From Natronococcus sp. A-GB1 (GTDB taxonomy: Archaea; Halobacteriota; Halobacteria; Halobacteriales; Natrialbaceae), in the NCBI RefSeq assembly GCF_029688845.1, contig NZ_JARUKW010000007.1, positions 124,001-188,000 of the forward strand: a stretch of 64,000 nt of DNA, written 5' to 3'. A program made the position numbers and the translations under genes. The notes below the pieces were generated by a model. It saw nothing but the letters and a program-made list of their open reading frames with translations, did no database searches and had not been told where the DNA came from. The number at the start of each line of letters is the position of its first letter. The stretch's first letter is position 1. This document shows positions 1 through 7,466 of this stretch, piece by piece.

Positions 1-75
1 ATCGGTGTCAACGGTTTTCACCGGTGCCACAGGATAATTGTCCGGCTATTCCGCCGCGGGAGATCCCATCGCCCG

Positions 76-1047
76 TCACGAATCACCGGACTCCGATACC
101 TCGAGCGTCGGTACCGGCACGCTCTCGAGGACGCTCTCGACGACTGCGCTTTTTTCTACCCGGTTGACCGTCGCGTCGGGGGTCAACACGAGCCGGTGGG
201 CGAGGACGGGTTCCGCAACTCGCTTGATGTCGTCGGGCGTGACGTACTCCCGACCGACCAGCGCCGCGTACGCGCGGGCGGCCTCGAACAGCCGCTGGGT
301 GCCCCGCGGGGAGACGCCGACCTCCACGCGGCCGTCGGTGCGGGTCTCGCGGGCGACGGCCGTGACGTACTCGAGCAGGTCCGCCTCGACCCGGACCGTC
401 TCGGGAACCTGTCGGAGCGCGTCGATCTTTTCGGGCTCGAGCACCGTCGAGACGGTCGGACTTCCCTCTTCGCGGCTCGCGCGTCGTCGCAGCAGTTCGA
501 CCTCGCCCTCGGCGTCGGGGTACCCCATCGACGTCTTGACGAGGAAGCGATCGACCTGCGCCTCGGGAAGGGGGAACGTTCCCTCCTGCTCGACGGGGTT
601 CTGGGTCGCGATGACGAAGAACGGATCGGGCAGCGGGCGCGTCTCGCCGTCGACGGTGACCTGGCCCTCCTCCATGGCCTCGAGCAATGCGGCCTGGGTT
701 TTCGGCGGCGCGCGGTTGATCTCGTCGGCGAGCACGATGTTGGCAAAGAGCGGGCCCTCGTTGAACTCGAAGCTTCGGTCGCGCTCGTCGAAAACGTGCG
801 TACCCGTGACGTCGGTCGGTAACAGATCGGGCGTGAACTGAATCCGGGAGAACGAAAGTCCGAGCGCAGTAGCAACGCTGCGAGCCGTCAGCGTCTTGCC
901 CGTCCCGGGGACATCCTCGAGGAGAACGTGGCCCCGTCCGACGACGCCGACGAGGACCTCCTCGAGGAAGTCGCGGTCACAGACGACGGCGTCGCCGATC
1001 TCCTCGAGGACTGCCGAACACTCGCGGCTGGCCTGGGTGACGTCCAT
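76..1047 (-). CDS. MoxR-family AAA+ ATPase
   Basis: Predicted AAA+ chaperone-like ATPase of the MoxR family (about 323 residues, normal length). Walker A is PGTGKT at residues 47-52; Walker B plus sensor region is DEINRAPP at about 108-115; the helical lid follows, including a VSPRGTQRL-type segment near residue 245. MoxR proteins usually act with a DUF58/vWA protein to mature or remodel other complexes. The partner gene would be expected downstream on this strand, before position 76, but the window ends there and no DUF58 start is visible in the 75 bases left. The ATG at 1047 puts the ATPase core at the usual distance from the N-terminus. The family call is firm; the client is unknown. Confidence 0.93.
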   Translation of the reverse strand: MDVTQASRECSAVLEEIGDAVVCDRDFLEEVLVGVVGRGHVLLEDVPGTGKTLTARSVATALGLSFSRIQFTPDLLPTDVTGTHVFDERDRSFEFNEGPLFANIVLADEINRAPPKTQAALLEAMEEGQVTVDGETRPLPDPFFVIATQNPVEQEGTFPLPEAQVDRFLVKTSMGYPDAEGEVELLRRRASREEGSPTVSTVLEPEKIDALRQVPETVRVEADLLEYVTAVARETRTDGRVEVGVSPRGTQRLFEAARAYAALVGREYVTPDDIKRVAEPVLAHRLVLTPDATVNRVEKSAVVESVLESVPVPTLEVSESGDS

Positions 1048-1172
1048 GGCGTCGACCTCGGAGGCTCGCGTGAAACGTCTTTCCCCCGGCTGTCACGTCC
1101 GCAAGCCATCGGTTCCCAGACGGCGCGACGATTCGAAACGGATAAAAACGTCACCGCGGTAGATAGGGGTGA

Positions 1173-1257
1173 GCCGAGATAGCCTAGCCCGGCCAAGGCG
1201 GCAGATTCGAAATCTGCTGTCCTCACGGACTCGGGAGTTCAAATCTCCCTCTCGGCG
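1173..1257 (+). tRNA. tRNA-Ser (anticodon CGA)
   Basis: An 85-nt class II tRNA cloverleaf can be drawn by eye. Acceptor stem GCCGAGA (1173-1179) pairs with TCTCGGC (1250-1256), with discriminator G at 1257. Anticodon stem GCAGA/TCTGC encloses the loop TTCGAAA, giving anticodon CGA (reads UCG, serine). A long variable arm is present, and the T stem GGGAG/CTCCC encloses TTCAAAT. No CCA is encoded, as is common in archaea. The 3' end is copied again downstream. Confidence 0.95.
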
Positions 1258-1620
1258 CTTTTGCAGCGACCACAACCGACGAGCGACGCGTAGCGGCGCG
1301 AGTCATCTGGTCGCTGTAAACGACGTCAGAGATTTGAATTAGACCGAGGTTCTGCGCTTCGCGCAGGTTCTCGGGCGTAGTTCAAATCTCCCTCTCGGCG
1401 CTTTTGAAGCAACAACCCCGTGAGCGACGCGTAGCGGCGCGAACTACTCGTTGCTGCAAAGCGACGACGGAATTTGAACTAGAGAGTGAAGCGAGCGCCG
1501 CGAGCGAAACGACCGTGGTTCAAATCTCCCTCTCGGCGCTTTTCAGCAGCACAGAAACGACATTGGGGAGTTTGAACCAGGGAGTGACGCGAGCGGAATT
1601 TCTGTGGTTCAACTCGCGCT
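1238..1620 (+). repeat. Tandem tRNA-Ser 3'-end repeats with interposed hairpins
   Basis: The last 20 nt of tRNA-Ser plus the following bases (a 25-bp block starting TTCAAATCTCCC) occur at 1238-1262, 1381-1405 and 1519-1543. A degenerate TTCAA copy lies near 1612. A 21-bp block beginning GAGCGACGCGTAGC occurs at 1281-1301 and 1422-1442. After each copy an inverted repeat can be drawn whose arms differ in sequence: CAGCGACCA/TGGTCGCTG, AGCAAC/GTTGCT and CACAGAAA/TTTCTGTG. This looks like repeated recombination at the tRNA 3' end. The stretch contains no convincing gene. Confidence 0.8.
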
Positions 1621-1683
1621 AACGTCCGAAACGGTGACGGTCAAACTGAGCGTGAGACTTAATATCAACAAAAATAGAAGTAA

Positions 1684-1713
1684 GCTGATACTTCAGCACA
1701 CTAATTACATTAG
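1684..1713 (+). promoter_or_regulatory. Putative operator/promoter of the toxin-antitoxin pair
   Basis: Two small palindromes lie just before the antitoxin ATG (1731): GCTGA-tact-TCAGC at 1684-1697 and CTAAT-tac-ATTAG at 1701-1713. The second covers the AT-rich stretch 18-30 bp upstream of the start, where the TATA box should be. Binding by the HTH antitoxin would block transcription. Autoregulation is inferred from position. Confidence 0.45.
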
Positions 1714-1730
1714 CACACAAAGTACGTTAT

Positions 1731-2090
1731 ATGCCCGTGAGTATCGACGAGTTCGAATCCGGTGACCTCCCACAGGGCCCGAGCGTACCGGAAGCGGTGG
1801 TCACCTACCTGTACGGACAGCGGGACAAAGCCTTCACTCGAGCCGAAATCGCGGCAGCGATCGATGCCGATCCAAACACCGTCGGAACCGCTCTCTCGAG
1901 GCTCAAAGAACGCAACCTCGTGCGACACAAAGGCGAGTATTGGGCCCTCACAGAGGATGAGGACCGAGTTGCCGCAGCATATGATCTTCGTACTGCGAGC
2001 GCTCGTCTCGATGAGGACGATGGCGGTATCGATCCCGAAGGGTGGGATGCGGCCGCTCCCGATACACCACACCCGAACGAGGACTCCTAA
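1731..2090 (+). CDS. Winged-helix (MarR-like) putative antitoxin
   Basis: This 119-residue acidic protein has a winged helix-turn-helix at about residues 20-75: TRAEIAAAIDADPNTVGTAL (recognition helix), then LSRLKERNLVRHKGEYWALT (wing). The C-terminal tail is Asp/Glu/Pro-rich and probably disordered. This architecture is common in haloarchaea immediately upstream of MazF/PemK-like toxins, and the next reading frame matches such a toxin. The role is inferred to be an antitoxin and autorepressor, with the palindromes at 1684-1713 as likely targets. Its location directly behind tRNA-Ser 3'-end repeats suggests accessory cargo. A plain MarR-type regulator remains possible. Confidence 0.7.
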   Translation: MPVSIDEFESGDLPQGPSVPEAVVTYLYGQRDKAFTRAEIAAAIDADPNTVGTALSRLKERNLVRHKGEYWALTEDEDRVAAAYDLRTASARLDEDDGGIDPEGWDAAAPDTPHPNEDS

Positions 2091-2093
2091 TCG

Positions 2094-2423
2094 ATACGGC
2101 CCGAACGAGGTGATGTCGTTCGAAGCCGAGATCCGTTTAAACTCGGTAGTGAGAAACAGCGGCCGTGGCTGGTCGTTAGCAACCGGAAGCATCCGTTCAG
2201 CGAGGAACAGTATCTTGCAGTCGCGATCTCGGCCAAGGAGTACGATCACTCCATCGCGCTTCGGCCAGCGGTTTGGGAGACGGGTGGTGTCCCGCGAGAG
2301 TTCTTTGCCTCTCCGTGGGCGGTACACTCTCCGCGTCGTGAGGACCTCGTTGCGTGGCAAGGCCGTCTCACCGGGAGCTGCACCGAGCGTATCGTGGACG
2401 TAGTTCAGACCTATCTCCGTTAG
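2094..2423 (+). CDS. MazF/PemK-like toxin without a standard start codon
   Basis: The frame continues directly after the antitoxin TAA (2088-2090) and stays open to TAG at 2421-2423, about 109 codons. It reads IRPERGDVVRSRDPFKLG, then RPWLVVSNRKHPFSEEQY near codon 23, and ends WQGRLTGSCTERIVDVVQ. The ERGDVV start and RPWLVVS strand are typical of haloarchaeal PemK/MazF-fold ribonucleases. No ATG, GTG or TTG precedes this core. The codon where Met is expected is ATA (2094-2096), one base from ATG. Either the toxin is silenced by a start-codon mutation or it starts inefficiently at ATA. The family call is good; functionality is doubtful. Confidence 0.65.
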   Translation: MRPERGDVVRSRDPFKLGSEKQRPWLVVSNRKHPFSEEQYLAVAISAKEYDHSIALRPAVWETGGVPREFFASPWAVHSPRREDLVAWQGRLTGSCTERIVDVVQTYLR

Positions 2424-2778
2424 GAGCTTTCTTTTCTCACGTTTCGAGTCGTCAGCGCCGCGAGGAAGACCGTGAAGCGGCGATCATGGATACGTAGCGG
2501 GTTGTCGCTCTTCACTAAGCAGCCCTCGACGATTCGTTCGCCGCACAGAGAGGAGTCTCCACAGGAGTCTGGGAGCGAAGTAACTGTCCGACTGCTGCTC
2601 CGAATGGTGCGCGCCGTATCGACTACGGATCTCGATTCGGAATCCACCGAGCGGTCCGCTCGAGCCCTCCACCGACCGTTCGGCTCCGTACTACTCGCCG
2701 ACCTCGGTATGGGAACCCATCACTCGCAGGGGACCGCTTTATCCCTGCAGCTATGGGAGGGAGTCCCGAGCGGACCCA
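2424..2778. other. No gene seen
   Basis: About 355 bases between the toxin stop and the next operon. The open frames on both strands are Ser/Arg-rich, without recognisable motifs or codon bias. The only signal seen is an AT-rich TTTAT stretch at about 2738-2742 that could be the TATA box of the Fe-S operon. Confidence 0.5.
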
Positions 2779-2832
2779 ATGTCAGAAATGAGCAACTTCC
2801 CGACGGCGAGACGAGGTGAGCGACCACGATGA
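2779..2832 (+). CDS. Possible 17-residue leader ORF
   Basis: ATG at 2779 opens a 17-codon frame (MSEMSNFPTARRGERPR). Its TGA (2830-2832) overlaps the ATG of the Fe-S protein (2829) as ATGA. The coupling and the position 40 nt after a TATA-like stretch fit a translated leader. It could also be chance. No family is recognised. Confidence 0.3.
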   Translation: MSEMSNFPTARRGERPR

Positions 2833-4250
2833 GTTCCGACGAGGAGGGCGGCCTCGGGGACGACCCGTTCCACCCACTCGGAGACGCCGCCGAGGAGGAC
2901 TTCCGGGCCATGCTCGAGGAGACCGAGTACGACGCCGATCTCGGGATGGCGATGGCCGAGGACGCCATGCGGGTCACGAAGGGCGAGCTCTCGGAGGCCG
3001 CGTTCCACGAGCGGTATCACGAGGACGTCCTCGAGGAGTTCGGCGAGGACGAGCGGCCGACGAAGGAGGCCTACGAGAACGCTAAACGGGAGGCGAAGGG
3101 CACGCTCTCGGGAATGCTCGAGCGGTTCGGAGACGGCGGCGAGGACTCGCGCCGAGGGGCGATGAAGAAGATGGGTGCCGGTGCAGCCGCCGTCGGACTG
3201 GGCGCCTGGGGCACGGCTGAGAACGGGGACGGGGCGGAACCCGGCATCGTCGCGGCCCAAAACGAAGGCGAGGATGGGGAAGATGGTGACGGCGTTCAGT
3301 GGGGGATGGCGCTCGACCTCGAGACCTGCGACGGCTGTCTCTCCTGTGTGGTCGCGTGCAACCAGGAGCACAACTGGAACGAGGGGGCGAACTGGATCTA
3401 CATCCTCGCCTACGATGACGGCACCGTCGAGTCGCCCGACGCCGACGACTTCGAGGGGACGCGGGATTTCAACTATCTGATCCGACCCTGCCAGCACTGT
3501 ACGGACGCCCCCTGCGAGAAGGTGTGCCCGACGACGGCACGTCACACCCGCGACGAGGGCGGGCTCGTGCTCACCGACTACGACGTCTGCATCGGCTGTC
3601 GGTACTGCCAGGTCGCCTGTCCCTACGGCGTCAACTACTTCCAGTGGGGCGAACCCGACGTCGACGCCCCCTCCGAGGAGCTCGAGGAGGAGATGATGTT
3701 CGACCAGCGTGACCGCTGGGTCAGCGGCCGGGGTCCTCGCGGCGTCATGGAGAAGTGCGTCTTCGATCCGGCCCGTCAGGACGGCAACATGGGCGACGAG
3801 ATGGTCGGCACGACGGCCTGCGAGGAGGCCTGTCCGCCGGGGGCGATTCAGTTTGGCGACATGAACGATCCCGACAGCGACCCCCGCCGCTACGTCGACA
3901 ACGTCCCGCTCGCTCGCGCCATCGAACACGACCCGGACGACGAGGAGCTACAGGACGCCATCGCCGTCCTCGAGGGCGAGGAGGAGCCCGCCGAGGAGGA
4001 CGACGAGGACGGGCTGACCGAAGAGGAGGCCGAGCGGCTCCTACGGGGCGAGTACGGCGAGCCCGACTCGACGTTCCGGCTCCTCCAGGAGTACAACACC
4101 GATCCGAACGTCCTCTACCTCGGCAACGAGCCGGGGCCGGACGCCGAGCAGGTTCCAGGCCCGGTCGCCTACGACGACGTCGGACAGCTCGACAACCGCA
4201 AGGACGTCCTCGACGAGGGAACCGTCGGCGACACGGATCTCTCGCTGTGA
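2829..4250 (+). CDS. DmsB/PsrB/NrfC-type four-cluster Fe-S electron transfer protein
   Basis: Predicted electron-transfer subunit of a molybdopterin oxidoreductase type (473 residues). An acidic helical N-terminal domain (1-105) is followed by a twin-arginine-like stretch, SRRGAMKKMG at 107-116, with a small-residue hydrophobic run. Ferredoxin modules follow: CDGCLSCVVAC at 167-177, CQHCTDAPCEKVC, CIGCRYCQVAC, and a fourth incomplete-spacing set (C...ACEEAC). That is enough cysteines for four [4Fe-4S] clusters. The C-terminal 120 residues are acidic. The usual partners (catalytic molybdopterin subunit and NrfD/DmsC membrane anchor) are absent; only a 65-residue membrane protein follows. The Tat-like motif in mid-protein is odd, and export would require processing or an internal signal. 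The donor and acceptor are unknown. Confidence 0.85.
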   Translation: MSSDEEGGLGDDPFHPLGDAAEEDFRAMLEETEYDADLGMAMAEDAMRVTKGELSEAAFHERYHEDVLEEFGEDERPTKEAYENAKREAKGTLSGMLERFGDGGEDSRRGAMKKMGAGAAAVGLGAWGTAENGDGAEPGIVAAQNEGEDGEDGDGVQWGMALDLETCDGCLSCVVACNQEHNWNEGANWIYILAYDDGTVESPDADDFEGTRDFNYLIRPCQHCTDAPCEKVCPTTARHTRDEGGLVLTDYDVCIGCRYCQVACPYGVNYFQWGEPDVDAPSEELEEEMMFDQRDRWVSGRGPRGVMEKCVFDPARQDGNMGDEMVGTTACEEACPPGAIQFGDMNDPDSDPRRYVDNVPLARAIEHDPDDEELQDAIAVLEGEEEPAEEDDEDGLTEEEAERLLRGEYGEPDSTFRLLQEYNTDPNVLYLGNEPGPDAEQVPGPVAYDDVGQLDNRKDVLDEGTVGDTDLSL

Positions 4251-4296
4251 GGGCGGCCTTCGAGAGCTTCATGTCGCTCGAGGGGAATCCCCCGGT

Positions 4297-4494
4297 ATGG
4301 AACTCCGCCAGCGCGTCGCGGTCGGGACGCTGTGGGTCGCCGTCGCGGCGTTGATCGCGTACATGCTGTACCCGGTGACGGCGTTCGGGATCGACGCGGT
4401 ACTCCAGCTGTTCGTGCTCGTCTTCACACTCTTTCTCGCGGGCGTCTACCTGTTCAACCCCTGGGGCGTGCTCGATCGTCAGCCCTTCCACTAA
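4297..4494 (+). CDS. Small two-helix membrane protein
   Basis: A 65-residue protein with two predicted membrane spans, roughly residues 8-25 (LWVAVAALIAYMLYPV) and 32-54 (VLQLFVLVFTLFLAGVYLF), and a short C-terminal tail. It lies 46 bp after the Fe-S gene on the same strand, so it may be a tiny anchor or an unrelated protein co-transcribed with it. No family is recognised. Codon use is GC-rich like its neighbours, which supports a real gene. Confidence 0.6.
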   Translation: MELRQRVAVGTLWVAVAALIAYMLYPVTAFGIDAVLQLFVLVFTLFLAGVYLFNPWGVLDRQPFH

Positions 4495-4594
4495 AAATCG
4501 AGTCGTGCCGATGTCGGGACGAAGTACTGCCCGTCAGCCCGGAAGCCCGCGAGCCGTCCCGCGGTCGTGCCGGGAGATCGAAACAGCAGCCCGC

Positions 4595-4681
4595 CTCATA
4601 CGGATTGCTGTACCGATGTCCCGGCGCAACCGCCGCACGGGTCGCGGGTACGCCGGGACTGACGTACAGTGAACCGTATCA
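4595..4681 (-). repeat. 87-bp dispersed repeat, copy A
   Basis: Copy A of a family also found at 40838-40924 and 42427-42514. Read on the minus strand it begins TGATACGGTTCACTGTACG and ends GGTACAGCAATCCGTATGAG. The ends are imperfect inverted repeats of each other, so the element can fold into a long hairpin. The first three bases are the stop codon of the LeuA/CimA gene (4679-4681). It may act as a transcription terminator or be a small mobile palindrome. Confidence 0.75.
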
Positions 4682-6205
4682 GTCGTCGGCCGGTGCGAGC
4701 GGCTGGGTGTCATGACCGAGCAGCCGATCCAGCGCGTCGACCATCGCTTCGACGCTCGCCCGCGTGATGTCGGCCTCGCTACGGGCGACGGTCACGGAGT
4801 GATCGTCCCGAACCATCGTTACCTCGACGGTAACGACGGCATCGGTCCCGCCGGTGACGGCGTCGACGTGGTAGGACTCGAGTTCGGCGTCGGCCATCGA
4901 GCCAAGCGCCTCCCGGACCGCAGAGACGGCGGCGTCGACGGGTCCGGAACCGGTACCGCTGGCGACCCGTTCCTCGCCGTCGACATCGAGGCGGATGCTC
5001 GCGGTAGGAACCGCGCCACCGCTGGTCGCGGTGAGGTCCAGCAGTTCGACGACGCGCTCGCGGTCGTCACCGGTGACGTCCTCGGCGATCGCCAGCAGGT
5101 CCGCGTCCGTAACCCGGCGGCCACGATCACCGAGTTCGGTGACGCGGGTGGCGATCTCGGCGACTTCGTCGCCGCTGGCCTCGACGCCGTGTTCCTCGAG
5201 CGTCGCCGCGACGCCGGCCCGGCCCGTGTGTTTACCCAGTGCGAGCCGCCGTTCTCGCCCGACGGTTTCGGGCGCGTAGGGCTCGTACATCTTGTCGTCC
5301 TTGAGGGTGCCGTCGGTGTGGATCCCGCTCTCGTGGGTGAAGGCGTTCTCGCCGACGACGGCCTTGTTCGGCGGTAGCGGGACGCCCGTCGCCCGCGAGA
5401 CGCGCTGTGCGAGGTCGTACAGCTCCTCGAGCGCGACCGTCTCGACGCCGTAGACGTGCTCGAGGGCGATCGCGACCTCCTCCAGGGCGACGTTGCCGGC
5501 GCGCTCGCCCAGTCCGTTGACCGTGCAGTGAACGAGGTCTGCACCAGCCGAGACCGCCGAGATCGCGTTCGCGACGCCCAGACCCAGATCGTCGTGGGTG
5601 TGGGCGCTGACGGGACCCAGTTCGGCCAGACGGGAGACGGCCTCGGCGGTGCGCTCGGGACCCGTGTGGCCGACGGTGTCGGCGAAGCAGGTCCGATCGG
5701 CGCCCGCATCGAGGGCCGTCCCCATCAGCTCCTCGAGGTAGTCCAGATCGGCCCGGGAGCCGTCCTCGCCAATGACCTCGACCCAGAGGTCGTGGTCGGT
5801 GGCGTACTCGACGAGATCGGCCGTCTTCGCGAGGTTGTCCTCGCGGGAGGTGCCGACCTTCCCCTCGACGTGGCGGTCGCTGGCGGGGACGACGACGTGG
5901 ACGCCGTCGACGTCACAGTCGAGCGCGAGGTCGACGTCGCCGGCCATCCCGCGACAGAAGCTCGTGACCGTCGCCTCGAGGTCGAGGTCGGTCACCCGCG
6001 AGATCGCCTGTCGCTCGCCCGCGCCGGTACAGGCGCTGCCGGCCTCGACGACCGAGACGCCGGCTCGCTCGAGCCCGCGGGCGATCTCGACCTTTTCGTC
6101 GGGGGAAAGCGAGACACCCGGGGCTTGTTCGCCGTCGCGAAGCGTCGTATCGAGAAGGCGCACTGTACGGTCGGCTGCGATCGTCTGCTCCGGAGTCGTA
6201 GTCAC
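4679..6205 (-). CDS. leuA/cimA: 2-isopropylmalate / (R)-citramalate synthase family enzyme
   Basis: Condenses acetyl-CoA with a 2-oxoacid, at the entry to leucine or (pyruvate-derived) isoleucine synthesis. 508 residues, the full LeuA length. The DRE-TIM barrel starts at TLRDGEQAPG (21-30), has the metal/substrate motif HTHDD at 202-206 and the GLGERAGN motif near 235. A C-terminal allosteric LeuA-dimer domain follows from about residue 380. Family knowledge alone does not separate isopropylmalate, citramalate and homocitrate synthases. An isolated gene away from leuBCD/ilv genes slightly favours citramalate synthase, which is inference. Its stop codon lies inside repeat copy A. The 5' region up to the divergent phosphoribosyltransferase (about 240 bp) holds both promoters. 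Confidence 0.88.
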   Translation of the reverse strand: MTTTPEQTIAADRTVRLLDTTLRDGEQAPGVSLSPDEKVEIARGLERAGVSVVEAGSACTGAGERQAISRVTDLDLEATVTSFCRGMAGDVDLALDCDVDGVHVVVPASDRHVEGKVGTSREDNLAKTADLVEYATDHDLWVEVIGEDGSRADLDYLEELMGTALDAGADRTCFADTVGHTGPERTAEAVSRLAELGPVSAHTHDDLGLGVANAISAVSAGADLVHCTVNGLGERAGNVALEEVAIALEHVYGVETVALEELYDLAQRVSRATGVPLPPNKAVVGENAFTHESGIHTDGTLKDDKMYEPYAPETVGRERRLALGKHTGRAGVAATLEEHGVEASGDEVAEIATRVTELGDRGRRVTDADLLAIAEDVTGDDRERVVELLDLTATSGGAVPTASIRLDVDGEERVASGTGSGPVDAAVSAVREALGSMADAELESYHVDAVTGGTDAVVTVEVTMVRDDHSVTVARSEADITRASVEAMVDALDRLLGHDTQPLAPADD

Positions 6206-6448
6206 GAAGGAAGGGTTATTTCCGCCCTGGAATTTCGCGCCCAGCCGGGTTGCCCCGACTTCCTCTATCCTCGGACTCCGGCGTTGAGAACGAATCTCGT
6301 GCCATCGTATCCCGACCTATTCGGACGGGACGACTTAACCTCGCCGGTCACGGCACCATCTGCATCCATTAACGAACTGTCACATCGGCGTCGGTGTTCG
6401 ACGCGAGGGACCCCAACGACCATCGGGGAGCCCAGCGTAGCCCACGGC

Positions 6449-7009
6449 ATGGACCCTACGCTGGAGCCGCTCGCGCGGTCGCTCCGTTCGGCACCCGTCG
6501 TCGACCGCGACGGCTACGACTACTTCGTCCACGGCGTCACCGACGGCATTCCGATCGTCGAGCCCGAGGTCCTCGAGGCCGTTGCCGCCGGCTTCCGCGA
6601 GCGGATCGACTTCGAAAACATCGACGTCCTCGTCGCGCCCGAGGCGATGGGGATCCATCACGCGACGGCGCTCTCGACGGCGACCCGGATCCCCTTCGTC
6701 GTCGTCCGCAAGCGCGCCTACGGCTTCCCGGACGAGGTCGCGATCCACCAGAAGACCGGCTACGGCGAGAGCGAACTCTTCCTGAACGGGGTCGAGGCCG
6801 GCGATCGGGTCGTCCTCGTCGACGACGTCCTCTCGACGGGCCACACGATCGAGGCCGTCTGTGCGGCCCTCGAGGACGTCGGCGCGGACCTCGTCGACGT
6901 CGCGGTCGTCCTCCGGCGCGTCGACCGCGACCGCGAAACCTTCGATAGATCGGTAACGGCTCTGTTCGATGTCCGGGTCGTCGACGGCAGACTCGAGATC
7001 GCCGAGTGA
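6449..7009 (+). CDS. HGPRTase-like purine phosphoribosyltransferase
   Basis: A 186-residue type I phosphoribosyltransferase of the adenine/hypoxanthine branch. The PRPP-binding motif VVLVDDVLSTGHT lies at about residues 127-139, and the upstream KRAYGFPDEV hood region resembles archaeal Apt/Hpt. It would salvage a purine base with PRPP to a nucleotide. Haloarchaeal members are often called HGPRTase-like because their base specificity is unproven. I chose the ATG at 6449 because the open frame extends far upstream through the antisense of leuA with shadow composition. It converges with the DUF192 gene with zero spacing (stops at 7009 and 7010). Confidence 0.85.
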   Translation: MDPTLEPLARSLRSAPVVDRDGYDYFVHGVTDGIPIVEPEVLEAVAAGFRERIDFENIDVLVAPEAMGIHHATALSTATRIPFVVVRKRAYGFPDEVAIHQKTGYGESELFLNGVEAGDRVVLVDDVLSTGHTIEAVCAALEDVGADLVDVAVVLRRVDRDRETFDRSVTALFDVRVVDGRLEIAE

Positions 7010-7363
7010 TCAGGCCGATTCGAGAACCAGCTCGTCGCCGGGCTCGACGCCGTCGGCTGCCCCGGCGGGCAGCTCGAGCAGCAGGTCGGCCCGCTCACGG
7101 GCGATCCCCCGCCATGGCTGGAGCCGTTCGACGCGCTCGACGACGCCGTCGACGACCCAGATCACGTCGAGCGGAACGAACACGAACAGCATGTGGACGT
7201 CGCGAGGCCGCGCCGACCCGAACCGGAACGCGAGCGCGTATCCCTCGGGAAGCGAGCGACAGAACATGAGCCCGCGGAGCTGAGCTGGCGCGGAGTCTGC
7301 CGTCTCGACGGTCCCGGCCAGCTGGCGGGCTGCTCCTGTCTTCGGGTGGTGGCGCAGTCGCAC
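7010..7363 (-). CDS. DUF192 family protein
   Basis: 117 residues from a GTG start at 7363. The open frame extends upstream to 7456, but conserved family sequence starts at RLRHHPKTG. The DUF192 beta-barrel core is visible: LRGLMFCRSLPEGYALAFRF, the DVHMLFVFVPLDVIWV strand pair, WRGIARERADLLLELPAG and a final EPGDELVLE. Many DUF192 proteins are exported, but no signal peptide is seen here, so a cytoplasmic location is assumed. The function is unknown. It is convergent with the phosphoribosyltransferase and divergent from the HNH-like gene, so it is probably monocistronic. Confidence 0.8.
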   Translation of the reverse strand: MRLRHHPKTGAARQLAGTVETADSAPAQLRGLMFCRSLPEGYALAFRFGSARPRDVHMLFVFVPLDVIWVVDGVVERVERLQPWRGIARERADLLLELPAGAADGVEPGDELVLESA

Positions 7364-7466
7364 GGCCTCGAGTGCCCACCGCGGCGGTAAAAGCTTCCCG
7401 TCGAACTCGAGCGGTGAGCGGTGAGTGGCGAGGGATTGAAACGTCGCGCTCGCCAACGGGACGGCG

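Noticed and set aside
1238-1543. CRISPR array
   Set aside because: Repeats are 25 bp, only three, with long unequal spacers that themselves share sequence, and they derive from the tRNA 3' end; no cas genes.
1404-1622. 72-codon ORF in the tRNA-Ser repeat zone
   Set aside because: Made of tRNA 3'-end repeats and hairpin DNA; no coding signal.
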